DNA of 10,103 nucleotides. Source: Lachnospiraceae bacterium (lineage in GTDB: Bacteria > Bacillota > Clostridia > Lachnospirales > Lachnospiraceae). Positions 5,857-10,103 of this stretch are shown one piece after another (the first letter of the stretch is position 1; the number at the start of each line of letters is the position of its first letter). The stretch spans positions 1 through 10,103 of the forward strand of contig JAEEKC010000236.1 of NCBI GenBank assembly GCA_016282215.1. Reading direction: 5' to 3'. Under the pieces are notes generated by a model. The model had not been told where the DNA came from and did no database searches. It worked only from the letters and a program-made list of their open reading frames with translations. Both the position numbers and the translations under genes were made by a program.

Positions 5857-7011
5857 ATGAGACTTAGAAATTATATTCTCTCGGTCGGTTTCCTGGCCTG
5901 CATTTTTATCCTGGGGATCGGCAGCGATATCAAAGCAGTGAAATTTTATAAAGAAGGCAAACCGATCAATGAAGCCTGGAGTCCCGATCTCGGACGGCAG
6001 AACGAGACAGAGTATGCTGGTGTTTTTCTGGGAAAAGAAGAGCTGATCAACCTAAACGGCGGCATGCGGCGGGTGCTCGGACAGCAGGAAATGAACAAGG
6101 TTGTGCGCCTTCGCAACGGTCAGATGACGGAACTGAAAGAAAAGCCCATCAAGAAAAAGAAGCTTCGCAGGGAGGCGGCAAATGTAGCAGCCTTCTCGGC
6201 ATTTCTCGATGAAGAGGATATTCCCTTTTTATATGTGATCCCGCCGGATAAGGTGGCACCCTATGAAATCCTGCCTGCTGGTTATCTGGATTACAGCAAT
6301 CATAATATTGATATTTTCAAGGAAAGCCTTGAGTCCTGGGACGTTCCCATGATCGATCTGCGGCAGACCATGCTGGATGACGGGATCGACTGGTATTCCT
6401 ACTTTTACAAGACCGACCATCACTGGACCAGTGAAGCAGGCTGGTACGCATACGGCAAGATCGCAGACTGGATCACGGATAACACGGATGTGGATTTAGA
6501 TAAGCGTGCCATGGATCCGGCAAACTATACAACAGAGCATTATAAAAAATGCCTGCTGGGTACCTGGGGGCAGCGGACGGGAACGCTTTTTGCAGGCGCT
6601 GATGATATCACCCTCTATGTGCCGACCTATGAAACGAATGTGGAAAATCTGACATTCCAAAAGCGCGGCACCATGGATCAGGCTGTCTACAACAGAGATT
6701 ATATTCACGAAGGAAAACCGGAGTTCATTTTTGATGCGGTCTTTGACAGTACGGATCAGTTCGTCAATTATTCCGCAGACAGCACCGCAACGATCCTGAT
6801 CATCACGGATTCCTTCGGCAGGGTGGTCAATCCGTTTTTGGTACTCAGTGCAAGGAACATGTGGTTCCACAGCAGTTATCAGACAGAGACCATCAATGAA
6901 AAAATGATCGATAAACTGGATCCCGACGTGGTGATCATGCTCCAGTCGGGGTGGAATAACTTAGGAGAGGATAAGTGCTTTTCCTTTGATATTCCGGGCG
7001 TGAAGAACTAA
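5857..7011 (+). CDS. Membrane-anchored DHHW/AlgX-like SGNH-fold protein
   Basis: About 384 residues from the ATG at 5857, or 398 if the in-frame ATG at 5815 is used. I prefer 5857 because 5815 lies inside an intergenic repeat; neither start has a clear ribosome site. The N-terminus has a short basic stretch and one hydrophobic segment (YILSVGFLACIFILGIG), a signal anchor that puts the rest outside the membrane. Counted from 5857, DHHWTSEAGWYAYG lies at about 187-200 and the serine motif TDSFGR at about 317-322. Together these mark the DHHW family, related to the AlgJ/AlgX acetyltransferase-like SGNH proteins. Such proteins move or remove acetyl groups on cell-surface polymers, usually beside an MBOAT membrane acetyltransferase; none is present here. 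Ser, Asp and His are consistent with a working triad, but acceptor and activity are unknown. Confidence 0.85.
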   Translation: MRLRNYILSVGFLACIFILGIGSDIKAVKFYKEGKPINEAWSPDLGRQNETEYAGVFLGKEELINLNGGMRRVLGQQEMNKVVRLRNGQMTELKEKPIKKKKLRREAANVAAFSAFLDEEDIPFLYVIPPDKVAPYEILPAGYLDYSNHNIDIFKESLESWDVPMIDLRQTMLDDGIDWYSYFYKTDHHWTSEAGWYAYGKIADWITDNTDVDLDKRAMDPANYTTEHYKKCLLGTWGQRTGTLFAGADDITLYVPTYETNVENLTFQKRGTMDQAVYNRDYIHEGKPEFIFDAVFDSTDQFVNYSADSTATILIITDSFGRVVNPFLVLSARNMWFHSSYQTETINEKMIDKLDPDVVIMLQSGWNNLGEDKCFSFDIPGVKN

Positions 7012-7048
7012 AAACCTAATCTGTTTTATATGAAGGAGAAACGAAACA

Positions 7049-7600
7049 ATGGAATACCATATTCAGGTGCCGCTGAAAAAAGAAGATATTGAAAAACTGA
7101 AGATCGGTGATACCGTTTATCTGACAGGCATTGTCTATACGGCAAGGGATGCGGCGCACAAGAGAATGCAGGAAGCACTCGATGCCGGTCAGACCCTTCC
7201 CATCGAAATGGAACATAATGTGATCTATTATATGGGACCTTCGCCGGCAAGACCGGGCAGGCCCATCGGTTCTGCGGGACCGACCACGGCAAGCCGCATG
7301 GATAAATATGCGCCGGCACTTTTGGACCTTGGCCTAGCCGGGATGATCGGAAAAGGAAAACGACAGCCGGCGGTCAAAGAAGCGGTGGTCAGAAATCAGG
7401 CGGTTTATTTTGCGGCCATCGGCGGAGCCGGCGCACTGCTATCCAAGGCAATCACGGATTCGCAGATTGTTGCCTATGAAGATCTCGGAACCGAGGCAAT
7501 CCGCAAACTGACAGTGTCAGAGTTTCCTGTGATCGTGGTCATGGATCCGGAGGGAAACGACTTGTATCAGACAGCGCCACAGGAGTATAAAAAGTCATAG
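7049..7600 (+). CDS. Class I fumarase / L-tartrate dehydratase beta subunit (C-terminal domain type)
   Basis: A 183-residue protein matching the small swivel domain of iron-sulfur class I hydro-lyases, which interconvert fumarate and malate (or act on tartrate). Diagnostic stretches are TGIVYTARDAAHKR (26-39), GPSPARPG (63-70), GSAGPTTASRMD (74-85), GMIGKG (98-103), VAYEDLGTEA (141-150) and FPVIVVMDPEGNDLY (159-173). The length is normal for a separate beta subunit. The [4Fe-4S] cluster and most catalytic residues sit in the alpha subunit, whose gene normally comes just before; here the upstream neighbour is the DHHW gene instead, so alpha must be elsewhere or lie outside the window. A good ribosome site, AAGGAGAA, precedes the ATG by about 10 bp. 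The 37 bp gap to the DHHW gene has no terminator, so co-transcription is possible. Fumarate versus tartrate specificity cannot be decided from this subunit. Confidence 0.92.
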   Translation: MEYHIQVPLKKEDIEKLKIGDTVYLTGIVYTARDAAHKRMQEALDAGQTLPIEMEHNVIYYMGPSPARPGRPIGSAGPTTASRMDKYAPALLDLGLAGMIGKGKRQPAVKEAVVRNQAVYFAAIGGAGALLSKAITDSQIVAYEDLGTEAIRKLTVSEFPVIVVMDPEGNDLYQTAPQEYKKS

Positions 7601-7637
7601 GGATAGTGCAGATCAGAAAAAGTGCGTAAGGCCATAT

Positions 7638-7678
7638 GGAATTGCGTTGACAATTCCGCCTTTTGGGCGTGTGTTTTT
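7638..7678 (+). terminator. Possible weak terminator after the fumarase beta gene
   Basis: Stem GGAATTG/CAATTCC (7638-7657) is followed at once by CGCC/GGCG (7657-7669) and then a T-run (7674-7678). The second stem is short and two bases separate it from the T-run, so efficiency is uncertain. It is the only terminator-like structure between the fumarase gene and the chemoreceptor gene. Confidence 0.4.
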
Positions 7679-7688
7679 GCAAAAATCA

Positions 7689-7723
7689 TTGATAAAATGA
7701 CGGAAATTTGGTAATGTTTACCA
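7689..7723 (+). promoter_or_regulatory. Possible chemoreceptor promoter with overlapping palindrome
   Basis: TTGATA (7689-7694), a 17 bp spacer and TAATGT (7712-7717) could be a moderate sigma-A promoter. A palindrome, TGGTAA-tgt-TTACCA (7709-7723), covers the -10 and could be a repressor site. Further down, TCCGATAT (7775-7782) resembles the -10 of motility sigma-D promoters, but the matching -35 (TAAA) is missing at the right distance. The leader can also form weak pairing between GTAGT (7755-7759) and ACTAC (7803-7807). None of this is firm. Confidence 0.3.
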
Positions 7724-7830
7724 TAAGGGAATAAACAAAAATTGGGGTATATATGTAGTGAAGGTAGTGCGAAGTCCGATATGAAAAATACCGGGCTGAT
7801 AAACTACTAATTAATTTGGAGGTAGGGGAT

Positions 7831-9540
7831 ATGAAAAAGAAAAAACTGTCTATGATCACATACCTGATCATGCTGGGACTGATCCCGATGATCGTGGCAT
7901 CGGTTGCTGTGTTTATCCGTACCAGGGCAATGATTGATTCCATTGTGGAAGCGGATATGGTAACGCAGCTTCATGCCGCAACGGAGGTTGCCGCCGGACA
8001 TTTTAATGATATGGTTTTGGGTGGTGACGGTACCTGGGCGATGCGTGGGGATGTGCTTTACCTGGGCGGCAAGATCGTGGACAGGTCAGATGAGGTGTTT
8101 TTTACCGCGCTGGATGAAGATATTTATCTGACACTGTTTTATGAAGATACCAGATACGGCACTTCTATTATAGATGAGAACGATCAGCCTGTCATCAATA
8201 CGAAGGCATCCGATACCGTGATCGAGAAAGTATTGAAGGGCGGCGAGGCGTTTTATATCAAGTCTGTGGACATTGTGGGACAGGAATTTGCGGGATATTA
8301 TATTCCCCTGAAAGACCGCGCCGGTACGATCCGTGGTATGATGTTTGCCGGAAAACCGCGTGCGGCGGTAGAGGCTGAGGTTAATCACGGTGCCAACATG
8401 ATCATCATCATGATCATTATCAGTATCGTGATATTCGGTGCCTTAGCAACGCTGGTGGCAGTTACGATCACCAAGAGGATCGCAGAGATCGCAAGGATGA
8501 TCAATGTCATTTCCGAAGGTGACTTTTCCTATCATATTAAGGACCATAACAACATCAGGGAATTATCCGACATCTCTCAAAATATGGAAAGCATGCGTGA
8601 GAAGATCCATGATGCCGTATTTGAGATCATAGCAAATGCAGAGTCGGTAGGATCGAGTGCATCAAGCGCGGCTGCAAAACTGGCTGAAGCACAGGGCATG
8701 GCTACTGATGTGAATGATGCTGTTAACGGTCTGGCGCAGGGAGCTTCCGCCATGGCGAGCGATGTGCAGAATGCTTCTGATATGACGATGCATATCGGAC
8801 ATTCCGTTGATCAGGTGCTCGAAGGTTCCCATGCCAATATTGAAGTGGCAGAGACGGTTTACAAGAGTTCCCTTCATGTGCAGGATCAGCTTGAGCATCT
8901 GAAAGCAGAAGATAAAGAAACCGACGCCATGGCCGGCGAGGTACAGAATTCCGTCAATGAAACAGCCAATGTGGTTGAAGAGATCACCAGGGCGGCCGAG
9001 GCCATCATCAAGATCGCCAGTGAAACGAACCTGCTTGCACTGAACGCATCCATTGAGGCGGCCAGGGCCGGTGAAGCCGGAAAAGGCTTTGCAGTGGTTG
9101 CGGATAATATCAAGAACCTTGCGGAAGAATCCGATAAGACAGCAAAAGAGATCACTGAGATGCTTTCGAGGATCTCTGCTCTTTCCAATCAGAATAAAGT
9201 ACTTACCGAACGGATCAAACAGGCGACCACCAATGAGTCCATTGCCTTTGACAAGATGAGCGTTGCCTTTGATGAGATGGAACAGCAGCTTAAACAGACG
9301 GAAGAGAGCACGATCGCCATCGAGAAACTGGTTGAGTCCGTGAACGTTGACAAGGAATCCATCATTTCGGCCATTGAGAATCTGACGGCGATCGCGGAAG
9401 AGAACGCGGCCTCTACCGAAGAGTCCAGCGCATCCCTTGTACAGCTGACGGAAAACATGAACGTTGTTGTCGGTTATGCAACAGAACTTCAGAATGTTTC
9501 GCAGGCGCTTCTGCAGAGCGTGGCGTTCTTTAAAATATAA
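7831..9540 (+). CDS. Methyl-accepting chemotaxis protein with one Cache-type sensor
   Basis: A 569-residue chemoreceptor. The ATG at 7831 is chosen because TTGGAGG (7816-7822) is its Shine-Dalgarno site, so reading from the upstream TTG would treat the ribosome site as code. Order: basic start, membrane helix about 9-29, extracellular sensor about 35-185 of single Cache (sCache_2/3) type with DIYLTLFYEDTRYGTSIIDENDQPV and GYYIPLKDRAGTIRGMMFAGKP, membrane helix about 189-213, HAMP about 213-265, then a long coiled-coil signalling domain. The hairpin tip, which contacts CheA and CheW, is EITRAAEAIIKIASETNLLA and LNASIEAARAGEAGKGFAVVA (about 384-424), close to consensus. Glu/Gln/Ser/Ala-rich helices flanking the tip carry likely methylation sites. 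The C-terminus ends at FFKI, without a CheR-binding pentapeptide tether. The ligand is unknown; small organic acids are common for this sensor class. The cell is probably flagellated. It is a single-gene unit. Confidence 0.95.
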   Translation: MKKKKLSMITYLIMLGLIPMIVASVAVFIRTRAMIDSIVEADMVTQLHAATEVAAGHFNDMVLGGDGTWAMRGDVLYLGGKIVDRSDEVFFTALDEDIYLTLFYEDTRYGTSIIDENDQPVINTKASDTVIEKVLKGGEAFYIKSVDIVGQEFAGYYIPLKDRAGTIRGMMFAGKPRAAVEAEVNHGANMIIIMIIISIVIFGALATLVAVTITKRIAEIARMINVISEGDFSYHIKDHNNIRELSDISQNMESMREKIHDAVFEIIANAESVGSSASSAAAKLAEAQGMATDVNDAVNGLAQGASAMASDVQNASDMTMHIGHSVDQVLEGSHANIEVAETVYKSSLHVQDQLEHLKAEDKETDAMAGEVQNSVNETANVVEEITRAAEAIIKIASETNLLALNASIEAARAGEAGKGFAVVADNIKNLAEESDKTAKEITEMLSRISALSNQNKVLTERIKQATTNESIAFDKMSVAFDEMEQQLKQTEESTIAIEKLVESVNVDKESIISAIENLTAIAEENAASTEESSASLVQLTENMNVVVGYATELQNVSQALLQSVAFFKI

Positions 9541-9556
9541 TAGGACAAAAAACAGC

Positions 9557-9590
9557 AAAAATCCCCGGTGTTTTTGCCGGGGATTTTTTT
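9557..9590 (+). terminator. Strong intrinsic terminator of the chemoreceptor gene
   Basis: AAAAATCCCCGG (9557-9568) pairs perfectly with CCGGGGATTTTT (9577-9588) around an 8 nt loop, and the arm runs straight into eight T residues (9583-9590). It starts 16 bp after the stop codon and separates the chemoreceptor from the rRNA operon promoter. Confidence 0.93.
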
Positions 9591-9613
9591 TGTGAAATTT
9601 TGTCATTTTATCG

Positions 9614-9642
9614 TTGACAAAGCAAGGTCATTTTCATATAAT
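9614..9642 (+). promoter_or_regulatory. Promoter P1 of the tRNA-Ser / rRNA operon
   Basis: Full consensus TTGACA (9614-9619), a 17 bp spacer and TATAAT (9637-9642). Predicted start is near 9649, about 78 nt before the mature tRNA. Such perfect matches are typical for stable RNA operons. Confidence 0.9.
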
Positions 9643-9650
9643 AAAAAATG

Positions 9651-9711
9651 CGCCGCAAGAGACGGCGAACTGAAAACTTGGTAGAGAATCGCCGGAGATC
9701 CGGTGGTTTTT
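9651..9711 (+). promoter_or_regulatory. Structured leader with a terminator-like hairpin before tRNA-Ser
   Basis: Two hairpins lie between P1 and the tRNA. The first is CGCCG/CGGCG (9651-9667) with a 7 nt loop. The second pairs 9689-9696 with 9699-9706 (CCGGA/TCCGG core plus G-T pairs, very small loop) and is followed directly by TTTTT (9707-9711). The second has the form of an intrinsic terminator, so it may act as an attenuator, or it may be a processing signal for the tRNA 5' end. Confidence 0.45.
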
Positions 9712-9726
9712 AAGGAAATTCAGCAT

Positions 9727-9814
9727 GGAGAAGTACTCAAGTGGCTGAAGAGGCGCCCCTGCTAAGGGTGTAGGTCGTTTGCGCGGCGCGAGGGTTCAAA
9801 TCCCTCCTTCTCCG
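9727..9814 (+). tRNA. tRNA-Ser (anticodon GCU)
   Basis: An 88 nt cloverleaf with a long variable arm, as in serine tRNAs. The acceptor GGAGAAG (9727-9733) pairs with CTTCTCC (9807-9813), and the discriminator is G9814. The anticodon stem CGCCC/GGGTG holds the loop CTGCTAA with anticodon GCT at 9761-9763, reading AGC and AGU codons. The T arm is GAGGG-TTCAAAT-CCCTC. The 3' CCA is not encoded. It is transcribed from P1, with no T-run terminator before the 16S gene, so it may be made as part of the rRNA precursor. Confidence 0.96.
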
Positions 9815-9822
9815 TTCAGATT

Positions 9823-9848
9823 TGTGGTAGGGAAAGGTATTTACCACA
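9823..9848 (+). other. Hairpin just after tRNA-Ser
   Basis: TGTGGTA (9823-9829) pairs with TACCACA (9842-9848) around a 12 nt loop, extendable by one G-T pair. No T-run follows; the next bases are A-rich and hold a small CAGAA/TTCTG stem (9861-9875). It is more likely a processing or anti-exonuclease stem for the tRNA 3' end than a terminator. Confidence 0.4.
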
Positions 9849-9895
9849 TTATCTGGTGGTCAGAAAAAAATTCTGAAAAAAATTGAAAATTGCTG

Positions 9896-9924
9896 TTGAC
9901 AAGCCCATAACTCGGTGTTATTAT
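9896..9924 (+). promoter_or_regulatory. Promoter P2 of the rRNA operon
   Basis: TTGACA (9896-9901), a 17 bp spacer and TATTAT (9919-9924), preceded by an A-rich stretch (9864-9890) that could serve as an UP element. Predicted start is near 9931, about 142 nt before the mature 16S. With P1 it makes the tandem promoter pair usual for rRNA operons. Confidence 0.87.
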
Positions 9925-9964
9925 GTCAGAGTTGCGGTCAGCAAAACAGCAAAAAAGCAACACA

Positions 9965-10060
9965 GAACCTTGACAAATGAACAGCAAATAGGCCCTGAAG
10001 ATTCTAAAGAATTTCAGAGAACTAAACCTTAAAAATTTTAGCCAAGTTTATTTGGCTGGG
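9965..10060 (+). promoter_or_regulatory. 16S rRNA leader with boxA-like site and processing hairpins
   Basis: GAACCTTGACAAA (9965-9977) resembles the boxA-like leader sequence found before clostridial and lactobacillar 16S genes, a binding site for Nus antitermination factors. It is followed by a hairpin, CTGAA-g-ATTC/GAATTTCAG (9995-10017, TAAA loop), and by AGCCAA/TTGGCT (10040-10057). These stems probably take part in antitermination or pre-16S folding and cutting. The TTGACA inside the boxA-like site has no matching -10. Confidence 0.5.
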
Positions 10061-10072
10061 ATATAAAACTTT

Positions 10073-10103
10073 TAACATGAGAGTTTGATCCTGGCTCAGG
10101 ATG
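10073..10103 (+). rRNA. 16S ribosomal RNA, 5' end only
   Basis: The window ends inside the universal start of 16S rRNA: AGAGTTTGATCCTGGCTCAG begins at 10080, which corresponds to E. coli position 8, so the mature end is placed near 10073. The preceding TTTTAACATG fits clostridial 16S genes. Only about 31 bases are present, and the exact 5' end is uncertain by a few bases. Confidence 0.95.

Noticed and set aside
7647..7675. TTGACA at 7647-7652 as a promoter
   Set aside because: The bases 17 positions downstream (TGTGTT) do not form a usable -10, and it lies in the hairpin arm of the terminator candidate.
7816..7830. TTG start adding five residues to the chemoreceptor
   Set aside because: These bases include the GGAGG ribosome site for the ATG at 7831.
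7725..7830. Cyclic di-GMP riboswitch in front of the chemoreceptor
   Set aside because: The leader lacks the conserved core of either class that I could recognise; only weak pairing is present.
8662..9606. Open frame of 314 codons on the minus strand
   Set aside because: Antisense to the chemoreceptor coiled coil and its terminator; it starts beyond the terminator and has no family resemblance.
9970..9998. TTGACA at 9970-9975 as a third rRNA promoter
   Set aside because: No -10 at the proper distance; the sequence fits the boxA-like leader better.
1..10103. CRISPR array, prophage, transposase or defence genes
   Set aside because: No regularly spaced repeats and no such protein family on either strand.

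Overview
The window looks like chromosomal DNA from a motile, anaerobic member of the Clostridia, most likely Lachnospiraceae. The reasons are a long (about 263 nt) SRP RNA of the Gram-positive type, a 16S rRNA 5' end with the usual clostridial leader, many TTGACA-17-TATAAT-type promoters, GGAGG-type ribosome binding sites, a cytosolic glycoside hydrolase family 3 enzyme, a DUF-type protein typical of this family, and a split class I fumarase beta subunit. This placement is inference from family knowledge; no database was searched.

Layout, left to right. (1) 1-505: the 3' end of a gene for an sn-glycerol-1-phosphate dehydrogenase-like protein (AraM/EgsA family). (2) 506-1113: no protein gene. 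It holds a 186 bp nested palindromic element (514-699), the SRP RNA gene on the minus strand (721-983) with its own near-consensus promoter (991-1019), and the terminator of the next gene (1032-1096). (3) 1114-2520, minus strand: a MATE-family efflux transporter with a strong promoter and a palindrome at its start site that looks like an operator. (4) 2692-7600, plus strand: a cluster starting at a consensus promoter, divergent from the MATE promoter. It encodes a 165-residue conserved clostridial protein of unknown function, a GH3 beta-glycosidase with an unusual insert, a membrane-anchored DHHW/SGNH-like protein, and the beta subunit of a class I fumarase/tartrate dehydratase. A known type of clostridial hairpin repeat sits between the GH3 and DHHW genes. 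(5) 7831-9540: a methyl-accepting chemotaxis protein with one periplasmic-type sensor domain, ended by a strong terminator. (6) 9614-10103: the start of an rRNA operon. Promoter P1 drives a tRNA-Ser(GCU), promoter P2 follows the tRNA, and then come a structured leader and the first 31 or so bases of 16S rRNA.

How the genes may work together: the 165-residue protein and the GH3 enzyme share one promoter with no terminator between them and probably form one transcription unit, perhaps running on into the DHHW and fumarase beta genes (gaps of 42, about 146 and 37 bp). I see no single pathway linking them. The transporter, chemoreceptor and rRNA operon are separate units. I do not see a defence system, CRISPR array, prophage or transposase. 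The least ordinary items are the nested palindromic element next to the SRP RNA, the GH3 variant and its small partner, the hairpin repeat that may have supplied a start codon, and the tRNA-Ser-led rRNA operon with a terminator-like hairpin in its leader.
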